DNA of 64,000 bases from Micromonospora sp. NBC_01796 (GCF_035917455.1 NZ_CP109078.1:4443501-4507500), one strand, 5' to 3'; shown: positions 30,833-40,167, counted from the stretch's first letter. The notes: generated from the letters alone by a model not told the origin. Numbers and translations are program-made.

Positions 30833-33082
30833 ATGACCACGACGACCGTTCTCCCGCCGCCGGCACCCCGGCCGGACCCGTACACCCGACCGGGCCGGCA
30901 CCGGCCCGGCAACCTCGCCGCGCGGGTCGCCGGATGGAGTGCCCGGCACCGCACCACCGCCATCGTCGGCTGGCTGCTGTTCGTGGTGGTCGCGACCGCC
31001 CTCAGCGCCATGCTCGGCACCGTGCAGGCCGCCGACAGCTCGTACGGACACGGCGAGTCCGGCCGCGCCACCGAACTGATCGCCGCCGCCGGTTTCCCCG
31101 ACCGGGCCGGGGAGATGGTGTTGATCCACAGCGACTCCCAGGTCGCCGGCACACCCGCGTTCACCGACGCCGTCACGGCCACCGTCGCCGCCGTCGAGGG
31201 GACCGGCCGGGTGGAGAACGTACGCGCCGACGCGGTCTCGGAGGACCGGCACTCGGCCCTGGTCACCTTCGACCTGTCCGGGCCCTCCGACACCGCCGCC
31301 GACCGGGTCGGTGCCGTACGCGACGCCGTTGCCGGGGTGCAACGGGAACACCCGGACCTGATGGTGGCCCAGACCGGGGACGCCAGCCTGGATAAGTCGA
31401 TCAACGAGATCCTGGCCGGGGACATGCACCGGCTGTCCATGCTCTCCATCCCGGTGACCCTCGGCATCCTGATCGTGGCGTTCGGCGCGCTGCTGGCCGC
31501 CGTACTCCCGATGGGCCTGGCCCTGACCGCGTTCCTGGCGTCCCTCGGCCTGCTCGCCGCGGCCAGCCGGCTGGTGCCCGCGGTCGACACCACGATGCAC
31601 CTGATGCTGCTGATGGGTCTCGCCGTCGGCGTCGACTACTGCCTGTTCTACCTGCGCCGGGAACGGGAGGAACGGGCGAAGGGCGCCGACCCGGAACGGG
31701 CCCTGGCCATCGCGGCGGCCACCTCCGGCCGGGCCGTGCTGATCTCCGCGCTGACCGTCATCATCGCCACCTCGGGCATGTTCCTGACCCGCGACACCGT
31801 CTTCGCCAGCCTCGCCACCGGCACCATCCTGGTGGTCGCGATCGCCGCCCTCGGCTCGCTCACCGTGCTGCCGGCCGTGCTGTCCAAGCTCGGCGACCGG
31901 ATCGACCTCGGCCGGGTGCCGGGGCTCTACCGGCGCGACTCGAACGGCCGGGGCTGGGCCCGCTTCCTCAACGCGGTGCTGCGTCGGCCGGGGCTCTCCG
32001 CGGTCCTGGCCACGGCGGCGCTGCTCGCGCTCGCCGTGCCGGCACTCGGCATGCGCACCGCCGAGGAGGACATCACCGCGCTGAAGACCTCCGCGCCGGC
32101 ACTGGACACGTTCCTCCGGGTCGAGTCCGCCTTCCCCGGCGGCGGCGACCCGGCCGTGATCGCCGTCCGGGCCGACGACGTGACCACCCCGGCGGTCACC
32201 GCCGCCATCGACCGGTTCAAGACCGAGGCCCTGGCCGCCGGTGCGCTGCACGAACCGATGACGGTCGAGGTCAACCCCGACCGGACGCTCGCCGTGGTCA
32301 GCGCCGGACTGTCCGGCACCGGCATCGACACCACCTCGGAACAGGCCGTACGCACCCTGCGCGAGGACGTCATCCCGCGCACCGTCGAGGGTGTCGACGG
32401 TGCCGAGGCCCTGCTGACCGGGCGGGCCGCCGACTCGGTCGACTACAACTCCGCGATGGGACGCAGTGCCCCACTGGTGTTCGCGTTCGTCCTCGGCCTG
32501 GCGTTCCTGCTCCTGCTCGTCTCGTTCCGGTCGCTGGTGGTGGCGCTCACCGCGATCGTGCTCAACCTGCTCTCCGTCGCCGCCGCGTACGGCCTGCTGG
32601 TGCTGGTCTTCCAGCACGGGTGGGGCGAGGGGGTGCTGAACTTCGAGTCGGCCGGAGCGGTCACCAACTGGGTGCCGCTGTTCCTCTTCGTGATCCTGTT
32701 CGGGCTCTCGATGGACTACCACGTCTTCGTACTGAGCCGGATCCGCGAGGGCCACGACCGGGGGTGGCCGACCAAACTCGCGGTCTCCCGGGGCATCCGC
32801 GGCACCGCCGGCACCATCACCAGCGCCGCCCTGGTCATGGTCGCGGTGTTTGGGCTGTTCACCACCGGCTCGCTGGTCTCGATGAAGGAACTCGGGTTCG
32901 GCCTGGCCGTCGCGGTCCTGATCGACGCGACCATCGTCCGGGCCGTCCTGCTGCCGTCGGTGATGGTCCTGCTCCGGGAACGGAACTGGTACCTGCCGGG
33001 ATGGCTCGGCTGGCTGCCCACCCTCTCCCACGGCGAGGCGCACGACGAGGACGACCGGGTACGACAACCGATCGGAGTCTGA
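30833..33082 (+). CDS. MMPL-family RND transporter
   Basis: A 749-residue exporter with the MMPL layout: one N-terminal helix (TTAIVGWLLFVVVATALSAML), an outside domain, a five-helix block (ILIVAFGALLAAVLPMGLALTAFLA ...), a second outside domain, and a second helical block (PLVFAFVLGLAFLLLLVSF to FGLAVAVLIDATIVRAVLLPS). The proton-relay motifs GVDYCLFYLRR and GLSMDYHVFVLSRI, each with Asp-Tyr, are intact. Uses proton force to export lipids or drugs. ATG 30833. The 287-bp gap before it carries the promoters of this gene and the DUF3494 gene. Confidence 0.92.
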   Translation: MTTTTVLPPPAPRPDPYTRPGRHRPGNLAARVAGWSARHRTTAIVGWLLFVVVATALSAMLGTVQAADSSYGHGESGRATELIAAAGFPDRAGEMVLIHSDSQVAGTPAFTDAVTATVAAVEGTGRVENVRADAVSEDRHSALVTFDLSGPSDTAADRVGAVRDAVAGVQREHPDLMVAQTGDASLDKSINEILAGDMHRLSMLSIPVTLGILIVAFGALLAAVLPMGLALTAFLASLGLLAAASRLVPAVDTTMHLMLLMGLAVGVDYCLFYLRREREERAKGADPERALAIAAATSGRAVLISALTVIIATSGMFLTRDTVFASLATGTILVVAIAALGSLTVLPAVLSKLGDRIDLGRVPGLYRRDSNGRGWARFLNAVLRRPGLSAVLATAALLALAVPALGMRTAEEDITALKTSAPALDTFLRVESAFPGGGDPAVIAVRADDVTTPAVTAAIDRFKTEALAAGALHEPMTVEVNPDRTLAVVSAGLSGTGIDTTSEQAVRTLREDVIPRTVEGVDGAEALLTGRAADSVDYNSAMGRSAPLVFAFVLGLAFLLLLVSFRSLVVALTAIVLNLLSVAAAYGLLVLVFQHGWGEGVLNFESAGAVTNWVPLFLFVILFGLSMDYHVFVLSRIREGHDRGWPTKLAVSRGIRGTAGTITSAALVMVAVFGLFTTGSLVSMKELGFGLAVAVLIDATIVRAVLLPSVMVLLRERNWYLPGWLGWLPTLSHGEAHDEDDRVRQPIGV

Positions 33083-33097
33083 TCGGCGTCAACGGGG

Positions 33098-33146
33098 GAG
33101 GACGGACGTCGTACGGGGCCGGGGGGCTCGTACGGCGTCCGTCCTC
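33098..33146. terminator. Bidirectional terminator
   Basis: An 18-bp stem (33098-33115 with 33129-33146; one G-T pair) and a 13-base loop, between the convergent MMPL and DedA genes. Confidence 0.82.
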
Positions 33147-33178
33147 GTCCACTGTCTACCGGTGCGGTCGGTGGTGCC

Positions 33179-34027
33179 TCACCACTGGTCGGTCGGCCGG
33201 CGCGGGGTGCCGTAGAGGGTGCCCCGGGAGGCACGGGCGCGGGCGACCGGATCGGTAGCCTGCCCCTGGTATCCGTCCGGTGCCGGGTAACCGGCGTACG
33301 CGTCCGGCGCCGGCCGGGCCTGCGGCAGGTCCGCCTCGTCCACCTGGTCCGGGGAGAGTCGGGCGCGCCGGGCCCGGAGCAGCCGGGTGGTCACGAACCA
33401 CCCCACCGCAAGTACGCAGACCACGATCACGACGTTCTGGAGGATCCCGACGTAACCCTCCACCACGTGCCAGTTCTCGCCGAGCAGGTAACCCGCCATC
33501 ACGAAGACGGTGTTCCAGATCAGGCTGCCCAGCGCGGTGTAGAGCAGGAACGTGGTGACCCGCATCCGTTCCACCCCGGCGGGAATGGAGATGAGGCTGC
33601 GGAAGACCGGGATCATCCGGCCGAAGAAGACCGCCTGCACCCCGTGTCGGAGGAACCACGCCTCGGTCCGGTCGACGTCGGCGAGCTTCACCAGGGGCAG
33701 TTTCGCGGCGATCGCGCGTACCCGGTCCCGGCCGAGCAGCGCACCCACGTAGTAGAGGGCGAGCGCGCCGACCACCGAACCGATGGTGGTCCAGATGATC
33801 GCGCTGGCCAGGCTCAGGTTGCCCTGGCTGGCGGTGAATCCCGCCAGCGGCAGGATCACCTCGCTCGGGATCGGCGGAAACAGGTTCTCCAGGGCCACCG
33901 CCAGACCGGCACCCGGACCACCGAGTTTCTCCATCAGACCGGTCACGAAGCCCACGATGCCGCCCGAGTCGGGCGAGGGATCGGCGGCGAGCAACGAGCT
34001 GGTGTTCCACTCCCAGGTTCCATTCAC
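33179..34027 (-). CDS. DedA-family membrane protein
   Basis: A 282-residue DedA/SNARE-associated-type protein: ENLFPPIPSEVILPLAGF is the family's N-terminal motif, then GSVVGALALYYVGALLGRDRVR, VFFGRMIPVFRSLISIPAG (the FxGRxxPxxR motif) and GSLIWNTVFVMAGYLLG. DedA proteins act in lipid carrier recycling at the membrane. The C-terminal 60 residues are an unusual hydrophilic, proline/tyrosine-rich tail (YAGYPAPDGYQGQ). ATG 34027. Confidence 0.92.
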   Translation of the reverse strand: MNGTWEWNTSSLLAADPSPDSGGIVGFVTGLMEKLGGPGAGLAVALENLFPPIPSEVILPLAGFTASQGNLSLASAIIWTTIGSVVGALALYYVGALLGRDRVRAIAAKLPLVKLADVDRTEAWFLRHGVQAVFFGRMIPVFRSLISIPAGVERMRVTTFLLYTALGSLIWNTVFVMAGYLLGENWHVVEGYVGILQNVVIVVCVLAVGWFVTTRLLRARRARLSPDQVDEADLPQARPAPDAYAGYPAPDGYQGQATDPVARARASRGTLYGTPRRPTDQW

Positions 34028-34063
34028 CCGGAAAACGGTACGGGGCCATCCTGAGCGTCACCA

Positions 34064-34098
34064 TGAGGTGCACCGCCCTCCTGGGCGGTGGAACCTCA
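34064..34098 (-). terminator. Hairpin beyond the HxlR gene
   Basis: CACCGCCC (34071-34078) pairs with GGGCGGTG (34083-34090) around TCCT, extended by TGAGGT/ACCTCA (34064-34069 with 34093-34098). It lies between the end of the HxlR gene and the start of dedA on the same strand. Confidence 0.65.
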
Positions 34099-34175
34099 GC
34101 GCCCGGTTGCGGTAAACCGCACCCCCTCGGGACACCTCGTCGAACCGGCAGCAGCGGCGGATGAGCGCCGGCCGG

Positions 34176-34541
34176 TCATGGCCCGACCCCGCCTGCCGTC
34201 CCCGGTGCCGGGTCGCTGCCGTGTTCGGTCGCCCAGGCGCAGATCGCGGCGAGTGGTTCCCGTAGCGTCTGGCCCAGGTCGGTCAGGGCGTACTCCACGT
34301 GCTGGGGTGCCGTGTCCTTGAGGACCCGTCGCTGCACCAGTCCGTCGGCCTCCATCCCGCGCAGCGTCTCGGTCAGCACCTTCTGGGTGATTCCGGGCAG
34401 CCGGCGGCGCAGCTCGGCGTGCCGCTGCGAGCCGGCCAGCAGTCCGTAGATCACCAGCACCCGCCACTTGGCGCCGAGTCGCTCCAGGGCCTGCCGTGTG
34501 GTGCAGCTCTCCACCAGCACGTCCGGGATCACCAGGGTCAT
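34176..34541 (-). CDS. HxlR-family transcriptional regulator
   Basis: A 121-residue winged-helix protein with the HxlR core (LERLGAKWRVLVIYGLLAGSQRHAELRRRLPGITQKVLTETLRGMEADGLVQR, in parts). A cysteine at the N-terminal ESCTTRQAL is where redox-sensing members hold their sensor cysteine. ATG 34541 has GGAGG six bases upstream. Divergent from the alpha/beta hydrolase gene, 130 bp apart, so it probably controls that gene. Confidence 0.92.
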   Translation of the reverse strand: MTLVIPDVLVESCTTRQALERLGAKWRVLVIYGLLAGSQRHAELRRRLPGITQKVLTETLRGMEADGLVQRRVLKDTAPQHVEYALTDLGQTLREPLAAICAWATEHGSDPAPGTAGGVGP

Positions 34542-34589
34542 CGTTACCTCCTGCGGGCGCGACGGGTGAGCGGGCGGACGGAGGGGATG

Positions 34590-34605
34590 GGCACCGGAAA
34601 GTGCC
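34590..34605. promoter_or_regulatory. Candidate HxlR operator
   Basis: GGCAC-CGGAAA-GTGCC, a short perfect inverted repeat midway between the divergent HxlR and hydrolase genes. Confidence 0.35.
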
Positions 34606-34671
34606 TTCTGGGCAACGGATCGGGACGCGCCTACCGTCGGGATCAACGCTAGCCGATGGCAGGGGAGTGGG

Positions 34672-35604
34672 ATGTCCGAGCCGATCGAGATCCGTACCGA
34701 GCGGATCAGTTTTTCCTGTGAGGGCATCGAACTGGTCGGCGTCCTGCGGTTGCCGGTCGCCGATCGACCGGTGCCCGCGGTGGTTCTCACCGGCCCGTTC
34801 ACCGGCGTCAAGGAGCAGGTCACGGGTGGTTACGCCGACCGGCTCGCCCAGGCCGGGTTCGGCACCCTCGCATTCGACCACCGGGGTTTCGGGGAGAGCG
34901 GCGGACGCCGGGGGCACGAGGACAGCCAGGGAAAACTGACCGATCTGCGGGCGGCGGTCGGGTTGCTGGCGGCGCGGGACGAGGTGGACCCGGCCCGGCT
35001 CGGTGTGGTCGGGATCTGTCTCGGTGGCGGGTACGCGGTCCGGGCCGCGGCGGCGGACTCCCGGCTCCGGGCGGCGGTCGGCATCGCGGGTGCCTACAAC
35101 AGCCCGGAGTGGTTCGCGCGGCAGTCGGGGATCGGGGGGTACCGGTCCGCGCTCGGCTCGTTCCTGGACCGGTACGACGAGTACCTGCCGGCCGTGGCGC
35201 CGGACGGCGGCGAGGCGGCGATGGGCGGTGCGGAGCCGTACGCGTACTACGGCACCGCCCGCTCCGCCTCGCCGTCCTGGGAGAACCGGGTGACCAGGGG
35301 ATCACTGCACTCGCTGATGACCTTCGACGCGCTCGGCGCCGCGCCGCTGCTCGGGGCGACGCCGCTGCTGGTGGTGCACGGCCGGGTCGACGACTACTGC
35401 CGGCCGGAACTCGCGACGCGGTTGTACGAGCAGGTGACCGGCGTGAAGGAGATCGTCTGGCTGGATACCGACCGGCACATCGACCTGTACGACACCGAGC
35501 CGTATGTCTCGGGGGCGGTCGAGGCCTGTGCCGACTTCCTTCACCGGAACTTGGCGACCGCACAGGACCCACAGCGTTCGAGGTTTTTGTCCGATACAAG
35601 GTGA
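34672..35604 (+). CDS. Alpha/beta hydrolase (dienelactone-hydrolase-like)
   Basis: A 310-residue hydrolase. The nucleophile elbow is GICLGGG with Cys116 in place of serine, as in dienelactone hydrolases; Asp in HGRVDDYCRP and His in DTDRHIDLYD complete the triad. FDHRGFGES is the oxyanion region. Such enzymes often act on quinone- or lactone-like compounds, which fits a divergent HxlR regulator. ATG 34672 has AGGGGAG upstream. Confidence 0.87.
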   Translation: MSEPIEIRTERISFSCEGIELVGVLRLPVADRPVPAVVLTGPFTGVKEQVTGGYADRLAQAGFGTLAFDHRGFGESGGRRGHEDSQGKLTDLRAAVGLLAARDEVDPARLGVVGICLGGGYAVRAAAADSRLRAAVGIAGAYNSPEWFARQSGIGGYRSALGSFLDRYDEYLPAVAPDGGEAAMGGAEPYAYYGTARSASPSWENRVTRGSLHSLMTFDALGAAPLLGATPLLVVHGRVDDYCRPELATRLYEQVTGVKEIVWLDTDRHIDLYDTEPYVSGAVEACADFLHRNLATAQDPQRSRFLSDTR

Positions 35605-35715
35605 TTTCTGGATACCCTCCCCCTGGACCGGAAGCGGGGGTGGTGTGCGGTGAAGTCGTACGTCGGAGAGGTGGGGACCGCCGACACGGCGGTGGTACGC
35701 GGCCCGGGAGAAGTG

Positions 35716-36198
35716 ATGATCACGCTCTCGGTGAACGGCGTCCCGCGTACGCTCCCGATCGAACCCCGGGTGAGCCTGCTCGACGCGCTACGCGACCGGC
35801 TCGACCTGACCGGCACCAAGAAGGGCTGCAACCAGGGCGCCTGCGGGGCCTGCACGGTCTGGGTGGACAAGCGCCGGGTGCTGGCCTGCCTCACCCTGGC
35901 GATCACCTGCGAGATGCGGGAGATCACCACGATCGAGGGGCTCGCCGGCGACGGCGAACTGCACCCGATGCAGACCGCGTTCATCGAACGGGACGCCTTC
36001 CAGTGCGGCTACTGCACCCCGGGACAGATCATGTCGGCGGTGGCCTTCCTCGCCGAGGGACACCAACCGGACGACCCGCAGATCAAGGAATGGATGAGCG
36101 GGAACCTGTGCCGGTGTGCGGCGTACCCGCACATCCGGGCCGCGATTCGCCAGGTACACGAGGCCAGCATCGCCGGGGGCAGCGATGCGGCCGGTTAG
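35716..36198 (+). CDS. Molybdenum hydroxylase, [2Fe-2S] subunit (PaoA-like)
   Basis: A 160-residue iron-sulphur subunit with both clusters: ferredoxin-type GCNQGACGAC...C near residues 39-60 and CGYCTPG...CRC in the C-terminal helical domain. It passes electrons between the molybdenum and FAD subunits. I chose ATG 35716 (GGAGAAG upstream) since it gives the usual length; a GTG at 35650 is in frame. It has no Tat signal, unlike E. coli PaoA, so the complex is probably cytoplasmic. It is the first of three co-directional genes and overlaps the next by 14 bases. Confidence 0.93.
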   Translation: MITLSVNGVPRTLPIEPRVSLLDALRDRLDLTGTKKGCNQGACGACTVWVDKRRVLACLTLAITCEMREITTIEGLAGDGELHPMQTAFIERDAFQCGYCTPGQIMSAVAFLAEGHQPDDPQIKEWMSGNLCRCAAYPHIRAAIRQVHEASIAGGSDAAG

Positions 36199-37204
36199 TT
36201 ACTCCCGCGTCCCGGACGTCGCCACCGCCATCGGCGCGGTCAGCGCCGACCCCGACGGCACCTTCCTGGCCGGCGGCACCACCCAGGTCGACCTGCTCCG
36301 GATCTACGTCGAACAGCCGGGCCGGCTGGTCGACATCAACGACCTGCCGCTGCGCCAGGTCGAGTCGGTCGACGGCGGCGGGCTGCGGATCGGCGCGGTC
36401 GCCCGGATGAGCGACGTGGCCCAGGCACAGGTGGTCCGGCACGGGTTCCCGGTCATCTCCCAGGCGCTGCTGCTCGGTGCCTCCCCGCAACTGCGCAACA
36501 TGGCCTCCATCGGCGGCAACCTGATGCAGCGGGTCCGCTGCGGTTACTTCCGCGACCTCGCCGCCGGCTGCAACAAGCGGGCACCGGGCAGCGGGTGCGC
36601 CGCGCTGCACGGCATCAACCGGGGTCACGCCATCCTCGGTACCAGCGAACGCTGCATCGCCACCCACCCGTCCGACCTGGCCGTCGCGCTGGTCGCGCTG
36701 GACGCGGTGGTGCACACCCAGAGCGCCTCCGGTGGGCGGGCGATCCCCGTCGACGACTTCTTCCTGCTGCCCGACGACACCCCGGAACGGGAGCACCCGC
36801 TCGACCACGGCGAGCTGATCGTGTCCGTCGAGGTGCCGGCCACGAGGTCCGCCGCCAGGTCGCTCTACCTCAAGGTCCGGGACCGGGAGTCGTACGAGTT
36901 CGCGCTGGTCTCGGTTGCCGTCGCGATCGACCTGCACGGCGGGGCGATCAGTGAGATCCGGCTGGCGCTCGGCGGTGTCGCGACCAAGCCGTGGCGGGCC
37001 CGGCAGGCCGAGCGGATGCTGATCGGGGCACCTCCCACCACGGAGAACTTCACCGCCGCCGCCCGGGAGGAGTTGCTGCCGGCGGTCCCGTACGGGATGA
37101 ACGAGTTCAAGATCGAGCTGGCCCGGCGCAGCATAGTGCGCGCCCTGGAGGCGATCACCGCCGACAACTGGCAGACCGCCACGGCCACCGGAGGTACGGC
37201 ATGA
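36185..37204 (+). CDS. Molybdenum hydroxylase, FAD subunit (PaoB-like)
   Basis: A 339-residue FAD-binding subunit: LAGGTTQVDLLR is the first FAD motif, ASIGGNLMQR the second. Between them and the C-terminal domain are extra cysteines (RVRCGYFRDLAAGCNKRAPGSGCAALHG ... RC, in parts), which in PaoB hold a [4Fe-4S] cluster not found in ordinary xanthine dehydrogenase. That places the operon near PaoABC-type aldehyde oxidoreductases. ATG 36185; its stop overlaps the large subunit start. Confidence 0.92.
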   Translation: MRPVSYSRVPDVATAIGAVSADPDGTFLAGGTTQVDLLRIYVEQPGRLVDINDLPLRQVESVDGGGLRIGAVARMSDVAQAQVVRHGFPVISQALLLGASPQLRNMASIGGNLMQRVRCGYFRDLAAGCNKRAPGSGCAALHGINRGHAILGTSERCIATHPSDLAVALVALDAVVHTQSASGGRAIPVDDFFLLPDDTPEREHPLDHGELIVSVEVPATRSAARSLYLKVRDRESYEFALVSVAVAIDLHGGAISEIRLALGGVATKPWRARQAERMLIGAPPTTENFTAAAREELLPAVPYGMNEFKIELARRSIVRALEAITADNWQTATATGGTA

Positions 37205-39438
37205 GCCCCGCCATCGGTCTCGCTCTCGACCGGGTCGAGGGACGGGCGAAGGTCAGCGGTACGGCCCGCTACACCGCCGAACTGGTGCTCCCCGGACTGG
37301 TGCACGCGGTCCTGGTCGGCGCCCGGATCCCCAGCGGCCGGGTGATCGGGATCGACACCGGGAAGGCGGAACGGGCCGAGGGGCTGATCGCCGTACTGAG
37401 CCACCTCAACCTGCCGCCCATCCCCGGAAAGCCGCGCCTGCTGCCCTCGCTGGTGGGGCTCGCCGCACCGGGGGAGAGCTTCTTCCCGATGCAGGACGAG
37501 GTGGTGCACTACGCCGGGCAGCCGGTCGCGATCGTCGTCGCCGACACCATCGAGCGGGCCGAACACGCGGCCAGCCTGCTCCGGATCGACTTCGCGGAAC
37601 TGCCCGCCCACACCGTGCTCGACCAGGTACGCGACCAGGCGTACGAGCCGCAGCGGATCTTCGGCGGGATGCTGCCGGGTCGGAACTCCCGAGGGGACGT
37701 CGAGGCCGGGCTCGCCCAGGCGGAACACCGGATCGACCAGACGTACGCGTTCTCGCCCAACCACCACAACCCGATCGAGCCGTCGGCGACCACGGTGGTC
37801 TGGGACGACGTCGACCGGCTCACCGTCTACGACAGCACCCAGGGGCCGACCGCCACCCAAATGACCGTGTCCCACCTGCTCGGCCTGCCACCCGGGCAGA
37901 TCAAGGTGATCAGCGAGTACGTCGGAGGCAGCTTCGGCTCCAAGGCGATGATCTGGCCGCACGTCACCCTGGCCGCGCTCGCCGCCCGCGAGGTGCGACG
38001 GCCGGTCCGGCTCGCCCTCAACCGGGAGCAGATGTTCCACTCCTGCGGCCACCGGGAGGAACAGGAACAGCGGATCACCATCGGCGCCCGCGCCGACGGC
38101 CGGCTGACCGCGCTGCGCCACCACAAGCTCTCGCTCACCTCGCCGTTCGACGACTGGGCCGAACCGTCGCTCCAGTCGCCCGGCATCTTCTACGACTGCG
38201 CGAACTACGAGGGCGTCTACCACCTCGCCCGGGGCAACACCATTACCCCGACCTTCATGCGCGCCCCCGGCGAGGCCTCCGGCATGTTCGCCCTGGAGTG
38301 CGCGATGGACGAACTGGCCGAGCTGGTCGACATCGACCCGGTCGAGCTGCGGCTGCGCAACCTCGCCGAGTCCGACCCGAGCACCGGCAATCCGTGGTCG
38401 AGCAGCGGCCTGCGGGAGTGTTACCAGCGGGCCGCCGAACTCTTCGGTTGGGACGGTCGGGACCGGGCACCGGGGACCCGGCGCGACGGGCAGTGGCTGA
38501 TCGGTACGGGCATGGCCGGGGCGGCGTACCCGCACGCGGTGCCGCCCAACCAGCAGCGGGCCCGCGCCCGGCTCTACGCCGACGGCAGCGCGGTGGTCGA
38601 GGCGGGGGTGTCGGAGTTCGGGACCGGCGTCACCACCGCCATGCGGCAGGTCGCCGCGGACGGACTCGGCCTGCCCGTGGACCGGGTCCGGTTCGTCGGT
38701 GGCAGCAGCGACCTGCCGAACATCACCGCCGCGGTCGGGTCCGCCGGCACCGGCGCGGTCAGCGCCGCCGTGCACCTGGCAGTCACCGAACTGCGTACCC
38801 AACTGATCGCGCGGGCCGTCGCCGACCAGCGGTCACCGTTGCACGGGGCGGACCCGGGGACGGTGACGGTGGAGGACGGCCGGATGCGGCTGCACGACCG
38901 GGCCGAGGTCGGCGAGACGTACGCGGAGATGCTGGCCCGGGGCATGACACCCGACGTCGAGGCACTCGGGGTGTGGACCCCGCCGCCACTGACCACCCCG
39001 TACGGCATGCACACCTTCGGGGCGCAGTTCGCGGAGGTCGCCGTCGATGCCGACCTGGGCCTGGTCCGGGTACGCCGGATGGTGGGGGTGTTCGCACCCG
39101 GTCGGGTGCTGAACCGGAAGACCGCGCACAGCCAGTTGATGGGCGGGATGTTGTGGGGGATGAGCCAGGCACTGCTGGAGGCCACCCTGATGGACCCGCG
39201 TACGGGCCGGTGGGCGAACCCGAGCTTCGGCGACTATCTGATCCCGGTGAACGCCGACGCGCCGGACGTGGTGGTGGAGACGATCGAGGTCACCGACACC
39301 GTGGTCAACCCGCTCGGGGTGAAGGGGGTCGGTGAGATCGGGATCGTCGGTGCCGCCGCCGCGATCGCGAACGCCGTACACCACGCGACGGGGCGGCGGA
39401 TCCGCAAGCTGCCGATCAGCCTGGAGGATCTGCTGTAG
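37201..39438 (+). CDS. Molybdenum hydroxylase, large Mo-binding subunit (PaoC-like)
   Basis: A 745-residue catalytic subunit. Features: VEGRAKVSGTARYTAE at the N-terminus, GGSFGSKAMIWPH and FMRAPGEASGMFALE (Mo-pterin contacts), and GVKGVGEIGI with the base-catalyst glutamate near residue 705. Substrate channel residues do not tell purines from aldehydes; operon context favours aldehyde oxidation. Overlaps the FAD gene by four bases. The MarR gene follows tail to tail, 9 bp away. Confidence 0.92.
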   Translation: MSPAIGLALDRVEGRAKVSGTARYTAELVLPGLVHAVLVGARIPSGRVIGIDTGKAERAEGLIAVLSHLNLPPIPGKPRLLPSLVGLAAPGESFFPMQDEVVHYAGQPVAIVVADTIERAEHAASLLRIDFAELPAHTVLDQVRDQAYEPQRIFGGMLPGRNSRGDVEAGLAQAEHRIDQTYAFSPNHHNPIEPSATTVVWDDVDRLTVYDSTQGPTATQMTVSHLLGLPPGQIKVISEYVGGSFGSKAMIWPHVTLAALAAREVRRPVRLALNREQMFHSCGHREEQEQRITIGARADGRLTALRHHKLSLTSPFDDWAEPSLQSPGIFYDCANYEGVYHLARGNTITPTFMRAPGEASGMFALECAMDELAELVDIDPVELRLRNLAESDPSTGNPWSSSGLRECYQRAAELFGWDGRDRAPGTRRDGQWLIGTGMAGAAYPHAVPPNQQRARARLYADGSAVVEAGVSEFGTGVTTAMRQVAADGLGLPVDRVRFVGGSSDLPNITAAVGSAGTGAVSAAVHLAVTELRTQLIARAVADQRSPLHGADPGTVTVEDGRMRLHDRAEVGETYAEMLARGMTPDVEALGVWTPPPLTTPYGMHTFGAQFAEVAVDADLGLVRVRRMVGVFAPGRVLNRKTAHSQLMGGMLWGMSQALLEATLMDPRTGRWANPSFGDYLIPVNADAPDVVVETIEVTDTVVNPLGVKGVGEIGIVGAAAAIANAVHHATGRRIRKLPISLEDLL

Positions 39439-39447
39439 GCGGGCCGG

Positions 39448-40023
39448 TCAGGTGCGGCGGGGGTGGCGGCGTGGGCGCGGGCCCCGGTCTTCGCTGATCT
39501 CCTCCACGACCTGGCAGGCGTTGTTGACCGGGTCGAGCTGGTCCGCGTGGATCGCCACCTGCTGGAGCAGGCTCTTGAAGGTCTCCTGGTCGCCGCCGAG
39601 GACCGAGAGGATGTCCGCCTCGGCCTTGGCGAAGGCGTTCTGCCGGTCCTGCCAGAGGGTCTGCCCGGCCTCGGTGGCGACCACCCGGCGGCTGCGCCGG
39701 TCGGCCGGGTCGGGCTGGCGGGAGACGAGTCCGGCGGCTTCCAGGTCGTCGATCAGGTAGGTGAGCACGGTCCGGTCGATGCCCAGTTGCGCGGCCAGGG
39801 CGCCCTGGTTCATGGCGAGGTTCTGGCTCGCCGACGCGACGACCTGGTAACCGCGGGGACCACCGGGCACGTCGTTGACGATCTCCTCCACCGCTCGCAG
39901 GTAGCGCCGGAGGATCACCCCGAGGGTCCACCCGAAGTCGTCCTTGAGCAGCTCGGCAGCGATCTGCTCGCTGCGGTCGGCAGACCCTGGAGCGCGCTGG
40001 GCGGTAGCTGCATCGTGGGGCAC
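39448..40023 (-). CDS. MarR-family regulator
   Basis: About 191 residues with a MarR winged helix (ALAAQLGIDRTVLTYLIDDLEAAGLVSRQPDPADRRSRRVVAT). I chose GTG 40023; a longer frame to ATG 40080 has no ribosome site and would place the box at 40061 within the gene. It is divergent from the oxidoreductase gene, with three copies of AGATGTTCT between them, so it probably represses that gene. Candidate sensor: one cysteine in NNACQVV. Confidence 0.85.
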   Translation of the reverse strand: MPHDAATAQRAPGSADRSEQIAAELLKDDFGWTLGVILRRYLRAVEEIVNDVPGGPRGYQVVASASQNLAMNQGALAAQLGIDRTVLTYLIDDLEAAGLVSRQPDPADRRSRRVVATEAGQTLWQDRQNAFAKAEADILSVLGGDQETFKSLLQQVAIHADQLDPVNNACQVVEEISEDRGPRPRRHPRRT

Positions 40024-40060
40024 GGGACCAGTGTACCCACGGCGAAGATAATCTGTTAAC

Positions 40061-40070
40061 AAGATGTTCT
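40061..40070. promoter_or_regulatory. AGATGTTCT box, copy 1
   Basis: AAGATGTTCT, one of three copies in the divergent region between the MarR and oxidoreductase genes. Probably an operator half-site. Confidence 0.55.
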
Positions 40071-40125
40071 TGGGTGCCATAGTGTTGTAATCAAGATGAT
40101 ATAAGTCACAGCCTGGCGGATGGGG

Positions 40126-40167
40126 AGATGTTCTGTGCTTAATTTAATCGTCAACGCAGAACATCTT
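40126..40167. promoter_or_regulatory. AGATGTTCTG inverted pair (copies 2 and 3)
   Basis: AGATGTTCTG (40126-40135) faces CAGAACATCT (40157-40166) as a perfect 10-bp inverted pair, just upstream of the oxidoreductase gene (GTG 40180). With copy 1 at 40061 it forms a likely regulator-binding array. Confidence 0.65.

Noticed and set aside
30818..33067. A 749-codon minus-strand frame opposite the MMPL gene
   Set aside because: It follows the MMPL gene end to end and contains only low-complexity E/Q/R/G sequence.
36865..38802. A 645-codon minus-strand frame within the molybdenum hydroxylase operon
   Set aside because: It is antisense to two subunits with complete cofactor motifs and has no motif of its own.
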